Positions 12,249 to 23,368 of a DNA stretch of 64,000 bases are shown here, one piece after another. The notes beneath the pieces were generated by a model. The model worked only from the letters and a program-made list of their open reading frames with translations. It searched no databases and was not told the DNA's origin. A program made the translations under genes and the position numbers. The DNA comes from Adenophora triphylla var. japonica (taxonomy: Eukaryota > Streptophyta > Magnoliopsida > Asterales > Campanulaceae), in NCBI GenBank assembly GCA_022495995.1, contig JAFEMH010000750.1, positions 186,001 to 250,000 on the forward strand, read 5' to 3'. Position 1 is the first letter of the stretch; the number at the start of each line of letters is the position of its first letter.

Positions 12249-12354
12249 AGTCCGGACGGACTTGGACTGAATCCAGGGGGTTTTTGGGTATTTTGGAAAT
12301 CTGGGGGACTTGTCGGCAATTTCGTGAAAAGTGCACAGGGAGTCCGGCCGGACT
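12249..12354. promoter_or_regulatory. Two AGTCCGGCCGGACT-type palindromes in U3 of J
   Basis: 12341-12354 is AGTCCGGCCGGACT (perfect palindrome) and 12249-12262 is AGTCCGGACGGACT (two central changes). Both are followed by TGG. They lie about 19 and 111 bp upstream of the TATA box on the minus strand. The same site recurs upstream of both antisense genes of J. Confidence 0.7.
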
Positions 12355-12757
12355 TGGCTTGCAAATCAGGGGTATTTTGGTCTTTTCCCTTTGAATTTGA
12401 TTGAAGGGTGACTAGAGGGAGGTGGCATGGCTGCCACGTGCCCCTCTGAGTCACCAGCCATGTGGGATTTTGTCCCCCGGTCCCGGTTTTGTCCGTTTTT
12501 TAAAATAACAGTCCGGAAAATGTCCGAAACGCCCCCGAAAAGTGCCGGAAAATGCGTTTTTGTGGAAAGCCATACTTTACGTGAGATGACACGTGTTAAG
12601 TACGGTTCGACATCGGGATGCACGGGCAGTCCCGGACGCCTCGTTGGCACAAAGAACGGGGAGTTTAACGAGTTCCGGTTAACTCCGGAGCGGGCCGCTT
12701 AACGGATTTCGGTTAACTTTCCGACGGATTTGGACGATCCGGATTTGGGTACTTACA

Positions 12758-13415
12758 GCTAGCCCTCGCCGACGTCTCCTTCGAAGGAGGTGGGGTCGTT
12801 GAAAAAGATAAGGATCCAAATCGGGATGCCTTACTTTGAAAGAGACCTGGGCGGTCAGCTGGCTGGACCCTTAGCGAAAAGGATTCCTACATATCTCGAG
12901 CGGGAATCAAGCCGATCGTAGTTCGAAAGGGGGCAAGGGCCGCGTATGGGGACCTTGACTCGAGCGAGACCGTTAGGAGGCGTCTAAACCTCGGGATGAG
13001 ACCATTCGCGAGGTACCCGTGCACCGAATGGAGACCGGGAGGCGTCTCGATCCCGGGACTTCGAAACCTTCGAGGGCGCGTGGCACCTCAAACCGGAGTT
13101 GCGATATTGACGAGGGCGTTCGTGCCTTGGGTGCCGGGCTTATTGCCGCTGCCGCTTTATCCCGCCGGGATGAGCGTTCGGGCTTACTCCGGATGGCCGA
13201 AGAGGGATTGTTGTAAGGCGTTCGTGCCTTGGGGTTCGGGCTTATTCACGGCCGAGGTGGAACGATCGGGCTTACGACTGGCGGCCGAAGAGGGATTGTT
13301 GCAAGGCATTCGTGCCTTGGGGTTCGGGCTTATTGCCGCGCCGATGAGACGAACAGCGAAGGTCTCGATAGGAGAGTGGAGGTCGGACCGCGAAGGTCGG
13401 GATTGACCGTTTGAG
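12758..13415 (-). other. 3' untranslated region of J with degenerate ~85-bp repeats
   Basis: GC-rich sequence next to the 3' LTR. From about 13110 to 13350 a unit with GGCGTTCGTGCCTTGGG and TTCGGGCTTATT occurs about three times. The polypurine tract is expected at 12758-12775 (minus-strand GGCGAGGGCTAGC). Open frames here are compositional. Confidence 0.5.
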
Positions 13416-13419
13416 ATGG

Positions 13420-14505
13420 GACCGTGAAAGGTCAAGATGGGGGATTGAAATCGGACCGTGAAAAGTCGCGATTGAGACTTGAAATCGGACCGTGAAAGGT
13501 CGCGGTTGAGGATTGAAATCAGACCGTGAAAGGTCGCGGTTAAGGATTGAAATCGGACCGTGAAAGGTCGCAATTAAGGATTGAAATCGGACCGTGAAAG
13601 GTCGCGATTGAGAATTGGAATCGGACCGTGAAAGGTCGCGATTGAGGATTGAAATCGGACCGTGAAAGGTCGCGATTGAGGATTGAAATCGGACCGTGAA
13701 AGGTCGTGATTAAGGATTGAAATCGGACCGTGAAAGGTCGCGATTGAGAATTGGAATCGGACCGTGAAAGGTCGCGATTGAGAATTGGAATCGGACCGTG
13801 AAAGGTCGCGATTGAGGATTGAAATCGGACCGTGAAAGGTCGCGATTGAGGATTGAAATCGGACCGTGAAAGGTCGCGGTTAAGACTTGGAATCGGACCG
13901 TGAAAGGTCGCGATTAAGACTTTGAAATCGGACCGTGAAAGGTCGCGATTGAGAATTGGAATCGGACCGTGAAAGGTCGCGGTTGAGACTTTGAAATCGG
14001 ACCGTGAAAGGTCGCGATTTAGAGTTGAAATCGGACCGTGAAAGGTCGCGATTAAGACTTGGAAATCGGACCGTGAAAGGTCGCGATTGAGAATTGAAAT
14101 CGGACCGTGAAAGGTCGCGATTGAGGATTGGAATCGGACCGTGAAAGGTCGCGATTAAGGATTGGAATCGGACCGTGAAAGGTCGCGATTGAGGATTGAA
14201 ATCGGACCGTGAAAGGTCGCGATTGAGAATTGAAATCGGACCGTGAAAGGTCGCGGTTGAGAATTGGAATCGGACCGTGAAAGGTCGCGATTGAGGATTG
14301 AAATCGGACCGTGAAAGGTCGCGATTGAGAATTGGAATCGGACCGTGAAAGGTCGCGATTGAGATTTTGAAATCGGACCGTGAAAGGTCGCGATTGAGGA
14401 TTGGAATCGGACCGTGAAAGGTCGCGATTGAGAATTGAAATCGGACCGTGAAAGGTCGCGATTGAGAATTGGAATCGGACCGTGAAAGGTCGCGATTGAG
14501 GATTT
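13420..14505. repeat. 34-bp tandem array, about 32 copies
   Basis: The unit is GACCGTGAAAGGTCGCGATT followed by GAGGATTGAAATCG, repeated head to tail with mostly single-base variants (GAGAATTGG, TAAGGATTG, GAGACTTTG). Each unit contains the short inverted repeat GACC-GTGAAA-GGTC. The array lies in the 3' untranslated region of J. Tat-clade elements are known for variable tandem arrays at this site. Confidence 0.95.
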
Positions 14506-14800
14506 AATGGTGAAGACCATTATTAAATTTTAACGTCAGGAGACGGAATAGTAACTGGAATGTCCGGAGACATGATTGAACGTTTGAATGTCAAACGTCA
14601 ACTGAACTGAATTTAACGTCAGGAGACGAGCGTTAGTGAAAACTAACTGGGAATTTATCCTCGGGGGAGGGGGTGTTAGAAATGTCTAACTGGGGAATTT
14701 TATACTTTTGGGGAGGCCCAAAAAGAGGTAAAATTGGAATTGCCAAAAGTTGAGGGACCAAAATGGAAGGAATCTTTTTTTTTTTTTTTAAATGCAGCAG

Positions 14801-14816
14801 AAGTCCGGCCGGACTT
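14801..14816. promoter_or_regulatory. AAGTCCGGCCGGACTT palindrome upstream of the antisense PMD gene
   Basis: A perfect 16-bp palindrome, 150 bp before the PMD start codon, followed by GGACTGAATTT. The surrounding word (GCAG...AAGTCCGGCCGGACTTGG) matches the copies in U3 and upstream of the second antisense gene. Confidence 0.75.
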
Positions 14817-14965
14817 GGACTGAATTTGACTAAGTTCAAATCAGTTCCAAGTCCGACGCAAACCATCCCCCTTCCCCCATTATTTCCGACGAGAGAGAGA
14901 GAGAGGAGAGAAAATTTTCCACCCCAAATTGCAAGGTTTGCTCGAATTTGTGAAGGAAAATCGCT

Positions 14966-17706
14966 ATGGAAGGTGAATGGGAACCGATGGGTCGTCATGG
15001 AAGGACCGATGACGAAAGAACGCGGTTGGTTCGGACCATTCGAACCATTGTTCACCCATTGAATCCGGCGGAGTTTTACCCGGCTAGGGACCGCCACAAC
15101 TCCAAGGGAGGGATCGAGAGACAAGTAAGCTTCCTACAAATTCCATTAATTTTAAGAATGTGCATTCTTTAAATGTTAGAAATTTGCTAGGAATGAACTT
15201 AGGGATTTTGGTGCCCGAATTGGGGCTTTTGACTTTGCTATGAACTTTTGTCGAAATTGACTAGGATGTAGTTCAATTGACACTATGGGTGGATGACATA
15301 AAAATTTTGGTTGCAAAATTCCATGTCTAGATGCATTTTCCAAAATTAAAGTAGCTTTAATTCGGGACGGAGTAAATTTTCGAAAAATTCGAAAGAGATT
15401 TGAAAGTTCCGGATTCGACGGAGTTTTCGAAAGATTTTGAAAGTTCCGAATTCGACGGAGTTTTCGAAATATTTTGAAAGTTCCGGATTCGACGGAGTTT
15501 TCGAAAGATTTTGAAAGTTCCGGATTCGACGGAGTTTTCGAAATGTTTTGAAAGTTCCGGATTCGACGGAGTTTTCGAAATGTTTTGAAAGTTCCGGATT
15601 CGACGGAGTTTTCGAAATGTTTTGAAAGTTCCGGATTCGACGGAGTTTTCGAAATGATTTGAATATACGTAGGAAATGAATGAGAACCGTATCTGCATTG
15701 CATCCTTTTGACATGCGTTGGTGCATTTCTGTTGACGTTGCTTCTGTCTTGTTTGCCTGCAGGGGACAGGGGAGGTTGATACTCACAACCAGAAGAGTCG
15801 GGGTGCCTTTGAGGCGGTGCGAGCATTGTGGGACATTATCCCGGACGTGGCTCGAGAGGGAGAGAGGAGTCCGCGGCACCGGTGCTTGACTCCGGTTGGC
15901 CGGGTTTATCGCCGTAGCCGCGACACCGATACGCCGAGGGCGTGTCCATGTATGTTGCGCCGAGCGAGTACCGGTGGGATACGACCCACACTTTCCATTT
16001 CGTATGGGGAGGCGACGGTGACTCCCACGGATTTTGCCGCTATCACCGGGTTGCCGACCTATGGCAACACGCCGGTGTGGGTTGATGGTTACACCCCTGA
16101 GCAGCTTGTCCGGGCCGCCGGGTTTTGATATTACCGATGCCGTGGGCTTAGGCATTCGGCACAGCCGATGGAGAGGCATCTCGGAGGCGGGTGTTGCCGC
16201 TTATCCGGCCGGGTCCTCGAGGATGACCGCGGAGCGCCCGGCTCGAGGGTTCCTTTGGTTTGCGCCGTCGCCGACTTTATTCCCGACTTCCGACACGTCT
16301 TGTCACTTCCCTTTGCTCGGCCGCCGGTAGACTTGGATGCCGTGAGGGGTTTGTGGGGGAGGCCGGATCGGCCGAGCTCTACCATTCCCCGGACAGTTCT
16401 CGCGGGAGAGGAGCACTCCTTTAGCCGCTTCACGCCCGTCTTGGATGTAAGTTCACGTACTTTTCTCTTCCTTGCCTCTTTTATGTACTCGTATGTATCT
16501 CGCTTTGTAGCCGACATAACTTTCCATTCTCTTGCGGTGTCCGGTGCTACGAGGTGTTCTGGCCCGCAGCTTGGGACATCAAGGAGCCGTACCGACCCCC
16601 GTTCCCCGCCATGCCGATTTGGCGTAAGAAGGCGAAGAGGGCGGTCTCTTCGAGAGTTGGCACTCGAGTGTCATACGAGGAGATATCTCCGGCACCGAAC
16701 CGGGAGTTCTCTCGAGAGGATCCACTGACCCGGTGGAGTAGGTTTGATGCCGTCGCCGTGCTCGTATTGCCGCCGAGACTACACGGAGGCGAAGCTCCCG
16801 GTGGGACTTCACCGCGACGCCATGTATCCGGGGGAGAGGGTGACTCGTCAAAGATAGGCAGTGGTCTCTTCCTTCGTGCCGGTGGATCCTCCTATGCACA
16901 TGCAAAGATCCCCTGAGATGCCGATGGATGAGCCGGAGGGGTACATACAGTGGCGTATTTCTCCGAGTACATCATAGCGGGGCCGCCTATGATGTTTTCT
17001 TGAGGATGAGGCCGAGGAGCCCGCAGTGCAAAGATAGAGAGGGCGAGGTCCCCGGGAGGTCCTCGAGATTTTCCGGTCCCGCGAGCTAGGCTAGCGTACG
17101 AGGGGCCGGATGGTTCGCGTAGGCGACTTGTGATCCCGCTCCCGCCGAGCCGAGACCACGATACGTGGCGGACCCCAATGCTTCGGTGAGCACCTTTTGA
17201 TTTTCTCGCATTTGATAGTAGCATTCTCGCAAATGTTGCATCCGTACTTTCGCTCGCTTTCGATGACTTTCCCGGTTCGCAGTATCCGGCCGTACGTACA
17301 ATGACGCCACGAGGCCGGTGGACGGGTGGTCCGCCTACGCTAGGAGGCTCGTGGAGTTCATGCGGTGCGCCTCCTGAGGAGCGTGGACGTCCGTGATCGG
17401 GGGCCGCCTAGGCCGAGAGATTCGCCCGCTCCCACACCCGGTGGGGAGGACTTTACACAGGGTTCGCGCTCGCGGCGGAACGGCCGGATTTGGAGCTCCT
17501 TCTTCCGCGCACTCGGGCGCGAGAGGGGGAGTCCTCGAGTTCGCGTACTCCGAGGAGGCCCTTCGCCTATTCCCTACCGGGAGGAATTTGGCGAGTTCCC
17601 GTTTGCGACGGATCCGGCACGGCGGAGCAAGACGTCGAGTGTACGGATGACGAGCAGACTCGCAGTAGTCCCCTTTTTACCGCTTTCTTTCTTTATTGCT
17701 TTGTTT
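14966..17706 (+). pseudogene. Antisense plant mobile domain (PMD)-like gene within element J
   Basis: Plus strand, opposite to pol. Exon 1 (14966-15124, 53 codons, starting MEGEWEPMGRHGR) ends at a good donor CAA|GTAAGC. The acceptor TTTGCCTGCAG lies at 15762, and both ends are phase 0, giving a 638-bp intron. Exon 2 continues in frame (FEAVRALWDIIPDVAREG). After frameshifts come an HTFHF stretch followed by YGEATVTPTDFAAITGLP, the signature of the plant mobile domain (PF10536), then VWVDGYTPEQLV. A second candidate donor GTAAGT is at 16447, and beyond it a WPAAWDIKEPYRPPFPAMPIW stretch fits the domain's C-terminal half. The tail (16.9-17.6 kb) is Arg/Pro-rich. Several frameshifts make it a pseudogene here. 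PMD proteins MAIN/MAIL1 act in silencing, and PMDs are often carried by transposons; a role here is inference. Confidence 0.72.
15371..15655. repeat. 37-bp tandem array, about 7-8 copies, in the PMD intron
   Basis: Unit TTTTCGAAATGTTTTGAAAG then TTCCGGATTCGACGGAG (37 bp), with small changes (AGATTTTG, CCGAATTC). It lies wholly inside the predicted first intron of the antisense PMD gene, so it need not affect coding. Open frames through it in two phases on the minus strand reflect the repeat. Confidence 0.93.
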
Positions 17707-18231
17707 AGACAAAATGCATGTATTTGTCAGAACAAATTTTGATTTGAACCGTATTTGCAAAAAGGCGCCCGTGGGGCGGAACTCGTATTTCGCATATTTA
17801 TTCTCGTGATCACCTTCGTTATTTTTGGCAAATAAGGAAGTAGGTTAATCAAAAATAAATAAAATAAGAAATGCATTAAAAATTGAACGGGTCAAAAATT
17901 AAGCATGTATGCACTAATTATTAATTATTTGCACCGTTGCACGAGCCCTGGGCGGAAGGGATATCGATATTTGTTGCATGAAACCATGGGCAAGACGCAG
18001 ATTTCTCAAAGGTGAACAGGAGTGGCTTGGAAATGTTTCCAATTTAGGGGCAAATGGCCGCAGAGTTGACCAAGTCAATCGGCAGAGGGAGTCCGGCCGG
18101 ACTTGGAATGAATTTCCGCATTCTTTAAATTGCAGCTTCAGCTTTGCAATTGTTTAAGAAACTGCGCATAGTTTTTTGTTCATCCGGTGAATTCCTTTCC
18201 ATTTCTTAAGGTTCCCTTTCATTTTCTCGAC
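17707..18231 (+). other. Spacer between the two antisense genes, with palindrome
   Basis: AT-richer than its neighbours, consistent with terminator and promoter of two successive plus-strand genes. AGTCCGGCCGGACT at 18090-18103 lies 129 bp before the next start codon, in a GCAGAGGGAGTCCGG context like that upstream of the PMD gene. Confidence 0.5.
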
Positions 18232-19625
18232 ATGGCTCCTTTCCCAAGTTATCGTCTCGGATGCAAGAGCGATATTTGGACAACTTTCGCCGTGGGTACG
18301 GAACCACACGAGGCGTAACAAAAGGTTTTTCGAAGGTCGTTACGGGATTAAATCTGCTTGGGCTTTGAAGGAGCTCATGCCGATTGGGATCTTTGAGAGC
18401 CGCGTCTCGGTTCCGGGACGTACGGAGGAATGTGTACAGCCTTTTCGTACAACGAAATCACTCCTACGTTTGAAGATTTTCCGGCCATTCTGGAGGACCC
18501 GAGACGGAACAGCCTAGTTCTTCCGTATGCCGGTGGCATGGCCACCGTTGAGAAGCTAGTGTCTTTGTTTGGTATCTCGGCCGGAGAAGCATACGGGATG
18601 CCGATACAGATACCGATTACGTTGACATTTCGGGACCGCCCGAAAGATTTGCCTGAGCCGAGGGAGCGTCTTTTCGTGGGACGCGTTTGCTCAGGCGCGA
18701 TTGCTACTCGTTCACATTCACGCCTTCGGTGTGTGCCATCACAAAGCCCCGGACCTAGCGAGGCAAAGGCCGGAGTGGGGAGACATCGTGCCATTGGTCT
18801 TGGGCGAGACGTTCCTCGGGCATAGGCCGGATGGCGACCGGTAGCCGATACATGTGGGGAGGGAGTCCCGCTATGCCGACCATGTGGTTGAGGGAGAGGC
18901 CGCAGATGATGCCCGAGGTGCCAATGTCTTGTGACGCTTGGTCTTTCTCGCGACGTCCCTTCCGGTGATAGGGGCGATCAGCCGAGCCGGAGCTCGATGG
19001 CCGACTTTGCACGCATCACTTGCGATGGTGGGTTCCCCATTGGAAGTTACAGACTTGTAGGACCGCTCAGAGGGTCTCGTTGATCGTCGAGTGCCGGGCC
19101 GTCTCGCACGTCTTTCTATATTCCATCATTGGTTCTCAGCGGCAAGACGGGCCGGAGCAGATGCCACCGATCGATCTCGAGTTATGCCGCTACCTTGAGG
19201 TGGGATCTTTGCGGATGGAAGATCCTTCGACGCTATTGTTGATCACCCGCCGTGGCAATACGCGTCCTTTCCCCGCCAGTGGTTCTCTTTCACCGTAGAG
19301 AGGGCATTGTTCGTCGACGCAAGATTCGAACCGGTACGAAGAGTGTATAGGGGAGACACAGATGGCTATCTTGTGGAGACGGAGTGAGCCGTTGGGTGCC
19401 GATCACCTGACAGCTCGACCTTGAGGAGGACAGAAGCAAGGGCTAACCCCGGGAATCGTACGGGCGATGCCATGGCCGATTATGTGGCAAGTGCCGATCG
19501 GGAGGCCAATCAAAGCACCGCAATGATGGCTCGAAGCGAGGTGGCTCGAGACAGAGCTAGAGAAAGGGTCGCGTTGACATGCCACAGCTTGACGGAGGCG
19601 CGGGAAGAGTCCCCGAGCCAGTAGA
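18232..19625 (+). pseudogene. Second antisense gene of element J, DUF7745-like
   Basis: Plus strand. Start ATG at 18232 (MAPFPSYRLGCKSDIW). Across frameshifts the product continues RFFEGRYGIKSAWALKELM, then FSYNEITPTFEDFPAILE (18445-18498), followed by a VEKLVSLFGISAGEAYGM segment. The block 'F-x2-N-E-x-T-P-T-x-E-D-F-x-A-I-L' resembles the N-terminal part of a plant, retrotransposon-associated domain catalogued as DUF7745. The C-terminal region (about 19.4-19.6 kb) is Ala/Arg/Glu-rich and probably coiled-coil. Frame breaks mean it is not functional as it stands. The family assignment rests on motif memory and should be treated as provisional; function unknown. Confidence 0.55.
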
Positions 19626-20239
19626 AGGCCTACCGAATATTTCCCGCGAAGGTGAAGAACACTCGCCGGGGAAAAGGGAAGGGGAAGAAGGATGAAGGAC
19701 CTAGTACGGAAACTAGGTTGACCTTGCCGTCCGTAGTATCCACCCATTGTCATTGCGACACATTAATTGATTAATGTTTTATTGTAGTTTTGCTAGCGTG
19801 TAGCGAGTCAAGAGTTGACCGTGCTTGAACTCATCAAAGAATGTTTTAACCGTTATGAATTTGTAGGTTAAATGAAAAGAGTTTTTCGAAACACAAGCAA
19901 TTGATGCTTATTGTATTTTTTTGTTTTTTAGACCGAACCAATGATGGCCGCCTACGTTCCCTTTTACAATTGGACTAAGTGGGCTCGTGTCACCGTAGTT
20001 CGACACTTTTAGGTGAATTTGAGAAAACAAAGACAAAAGAAGTGCGACTGCTTTTTACCCGGATCATTAGCGGGAATGTATCCAGCTTGGGTATTACTCT
20101 TTAGCACTTTAATTTACCGAGGGGGACGGTGTATGGGGAAGGTGAGTTGACTCGTGCTCTTCCTCAAACGAAGTATCTCAAGGAGCTTGCTTCCGTTCAC
20201 GGGGTTAACGAAAGGGTTTCCGTCCAAGTCTCGCTAGCT
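19626..20239. other. AT-richer spacer between antisense genes and integrase
   Basis: No domain recognised on either strand. It contains a plus-strand poly-T/A tract (about 19915) and could hold the 3' ends of both the convergent sense pol transcript and the antisense transcript. Confidence 0.4.
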
Positions 20240-21148
20240 TCATGGCTCCTCCGAGAAGATTCTTTGTACCACGAACGGTCCTATCCAGTAGGCTCCCACT
20301 TTCCGAGGGGATTGGTCTCGCGTAGGAGGCTTTTCCTTTAGCACCAAGTCGCCTTCTCGATGTCTCGGATCTTGACTTTCTTGTCGAATGCTCGTGCCAT
20401 CCCGCTCCGATAGGCTCGAGTGTGTTCCATGGCTTTCAATCCGCGCTCGTCGAGTAGAGCAAGTTCGTCGTGACGGCTCGTAGCCATTCGACTTCATTGA
20501 TCCCGTTTTCCAAGAGGACTCTGAGGATGGAATTTCCAATTCCACGGGTAACATCGCTTCCATTCCGTAGGTAAGTGCGAACGGAGTCTCCCCGTGGCGG
20601 TTCTGACCGATGTTCGGTATCCCCGCAGGGCTAGATGTAGCTTTTCGGGCCGCCCCGACCTCCGGTGGTCATCTTTCCGATTATCATGGCGAGAGTCTTG
20701 TTGGTCGCCTCTACCGCACCATTGGTTTGTGGTCCGTAAGGAGAAGACTCGTGACGTGTGACTCGAATTCGGCCGCAGTTGGTCACAATCTCCTTCAAAG
20801 TGGGTCCCATTGTCGGAGATGATCTCGCTGGGCACTCCGTATCGGCACATGATGTTCTCTCGGATGAACTCGGCCACCTTCTTAGAATTCAAGCACTTTG
20901 TACGATCCGGCTTCTACCCATTTGGTGAAGTAGTCGATCGCGACTAAAATGAACTCGTGACCATTGCTCCCTGGAGGAGTGATCTTGCCGATGACGTCGA
21001 TTCCCCATGTGGCGAAAGGCCATGGCGTAGTCATGCAATAGAGTTCATGAGGAGGGATGTGATTGAGGTTGGAGAACCGTTGACATTTGTCGCAGCCTTC
21101 TGACGAACCGGATGCGCCTGCTTCCATTGATATCCAATAGTATCCCAT
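20240..21148 (-). pseudogene. Integrase of element J (Tat type)
   Basis: Minus frames give the zinc-finger end CDKCQRF, then TPWPFATWGIDVIGKI with GHEFILVAIDYFTKWVEA (first catalytic Asp regions of the DDE core), then YGVPSEIISDNGTHFEGD (second Asp). The C-terminal end reads YWIGPFVVQRIF, the usual close of a Tat integrase. Frameshifts at about 20.7-20.9 kb break it. It inserts cDNA into the genome in an intact element. Confidence 0.88.
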
Positions 21149-21328
21149 ACGGAGAATGATCTCGTGTCAATGCTCGGCGTTCATGTGCGGACCGCAGTTC
21201 CGTTGTGAACTTCGTTCATTAGCTCGCCGGCTTTTTCTTTGTTTACACACCGAAGGAGTGGCCCTCGTGGCGCTTCTTGTATAACATACCCCGTAATGAC
21301 GAAATGGGATGCCAGCGTTTTAATGCCA

Positions 21329-21861
21329 TCATGTTTTTGGCTTTGATCCCTTCTTTGTATTTTCCATCTTCATTTGTGAAGGAAGCTTCTCCGCTTTGGA
21401 GGTACCGGTAAATCTGATTGTACTGTGGTTCGTCGATCGTTTCTTTTTCTTTTTCGATCTCACAAAGAATAGGCGGGTGTTTCCCGTCCGCCTATTCTCG
21501 AGGGGTTTTACCGCTTTCCCTTCGGGAATTTCGACAAGAGAGGCGAGGGTTGCTGTATGCCCGCGAAGCGGTTCCTCGTCTCTTGGCAAATAGTGAAAAG
21601 AGATGTCCTTGAACCGAGCAATGAGCTCCTCCATGTACGCGTGGTACTTCGAAGGCCGAATCTACCGTCTTCCATTTGTTGGATACTTGATTGATGATCA
21701 ATGCCGAGTCTCCATATACATCCAAATTCCGAGATGTTGCGCCGAGGGCGGCTTCCAAACCCGCCGCACAAAGCTTCGTATTCTGCCGCATTGTTGGTTG
21801 CTTCGAAATTCACCTTGATGGCTATGGGAGTATGCTCGTCCTTGGGATCGACAAGGAGCAT
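21329..21861 (-). pseudogene. Archaeal-type RNase H domain of element J
   Basis: The frame reads MLLVDPKDEHTPIAIKV then NFEATNNAAEYEAL, the glutamate-containing core of the second, archaeal-like RNase H found only in Tat-clade elements. A later DGRFGLRSTTRTW region is in another frame. This domain is the main basis for the Tat assignment. Confidence 0.8.
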
Positions 21862-22080
21862 TCCAATACCATTCCCCTTCTTGTTGGCCGCCCCATCGAA
21901 GAAGAGTTGCCGCCGGTTTGCGGTGTCAAGTGAAAAGATTCCGTCGTCCGGAAATTGCGGATCAGACCCTTAGGTTCATTGCTTGGGAAGTCGGCCACTG
22001 ATCTCGCCATTACTCCGCCCTTTGTTGATTTTCTCGACCATGTACTTGATGTCGAACTCACCAGAAGAATGACCACTTGG

Positions 22081-23368
22081 CTAGTCGCATCGACAGAGAT
22101 GGCTTGTCAAAGAGATATCGGACGGTCCACTTTGGAGACCAGAGCACCGAATGCGACCGCATGTAGTGTTTCGCTTCCCGACTACCCATACCAAGGCGGT
22201 ACAAGTTTTCTCTCGATGCCGAGTAGCCGAGTTCACTTCCTTGAAGCTTCCGCTTACGAAGTAGATTGCATGCTCAACCTTGGAATCTTTCTGTTTGTGC
22301 CAAAGATTGCTCCGATTGACGTGTCTCATCGTCGATATAGGAGTAGTGGCTTGTCTTCATGTGGCGGGCAATGCACTGGGGGATTAACCAAGTAGGTCTT
22401 GATTTTCTCAAAAGTTGTTTGGCACTCGGAGTCCCATTTGATGCTCGGCATTCTTTTTCATCGCTTGAACATGGGCTCGCAGAGAGATGTCAACTCGGTT
22501 GATGAAGCGATCGATGTACTCAAGTCTTCCCATGAAGCTCTTCACTTCGTCGTGGTTTGAGGCGGCTTCATGTCGATGATGGCCTTGATTTTCCCGGGAT
22601 CGGCTTCGATACCTCTTTCGTAACCATGTACCCCAAGCACCTTGCCGCGCTTGACGCCGAAGGTGCACTTTGCCGGTTTAGCCTCATGGAGTGCTTTTCG
22701 AGTCCTGTTGAAGAACTTCCTCAGATCCGTCATGTGCCGCATGTCTCGATCCCTCGAGCGGATGATCATGTCGTCGACATATACTTCGATTTCTTTGTGA
22801 ATCATGTCATGGAAGAGGGCTGCTGCAGCCTGGCCGGTAAGTAGCCCCAGCGTTTCTTAGACCGAACGGCATGACCGTGTAACGCATGTCCCCCATGGAG
22901 TGGTGAAGGCAGCCTTGGCTTGATCCTCCTGACATTTTGATCTGGTTGTATCCACGAACCCGTCCACGAAGGACTTTACTTCAAAATTTGCCGTGGTGTC
23001 GACCAAAGATGTCGATGTTAGGCAAATGGGAAATCATCTTTAGGGTCTGGCCTTGTTGAGATCCCGGAAATCCACACAAAGATCTCGACCTTTCCGTTGG
23101 CCTTGGTGACCGTCACGATGTTGGAGAGCCAAGTCGGGTACTCAATCACTCGATGAAACCAACTCAAGCATTTTCTCAATTTCTTCTTTAACTTGCAAGG
23201 ACCACTCGGCTTGATCTTGCGCAGCCTTCGTTTGATGTGCTTGGATTCGGGATCCAGGGGAATTCTCGTGCTCCACGATTGAGGGATCGAGTCCCGGCAT
23301 GTCCCGGTATGACCAGCGAACACGTCAACATACTCCCGAGGAGGCTTATCGTGGCTTCTTTTTCGCAT
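22081..23368 (-). pseudogene. Reverse transcriptase and RNase H of element J
   Basis: Minus frames give, in order, KPPREYVDVFAG..., then LSNIVTVTKANGKVEIFV (RT N-terminal block, normally NVVVVKKKNGKWRMCV-like), DFPFA, then IEVYVDDMIIRS (catalytic motif), and KCTFGVKRGKVLGV...GIEADPGKIKAI (thumb). RNase H remnants follow (22081-22330). The frames are shifted against each other at least three times. Confidence 0.85.

Larger units (their letters stand above)
11254..12757 (-). repeat. 3' LTR of element J, truncated
   Basis: Matches 34378-35070 over its first ~690 bp, then continues through U3 to GTACTTACA (12757). On the minus strand this gives the LTR start TGTAAGTACCC, similar to the start of element G's LTR (TGTAAGTGCTCC). 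The ~670 bp present at 33704-34377 are missing at this end. Confidence 0.8.

Noticed and set aside
13420..14505. Possible CRISPR array
   Set aside because: Repeats are contiguous, with no unique spacers, and lie in a plant retrotransposon. It is a tandem repeat.
14661..14690. Plus-strand polypurine tract CTCGGGGGAGGGGG followed by TGTTAG, as an LTR start
   Set aside because: No matching second LTR or target duplication was found, and element J is in minus orientation.
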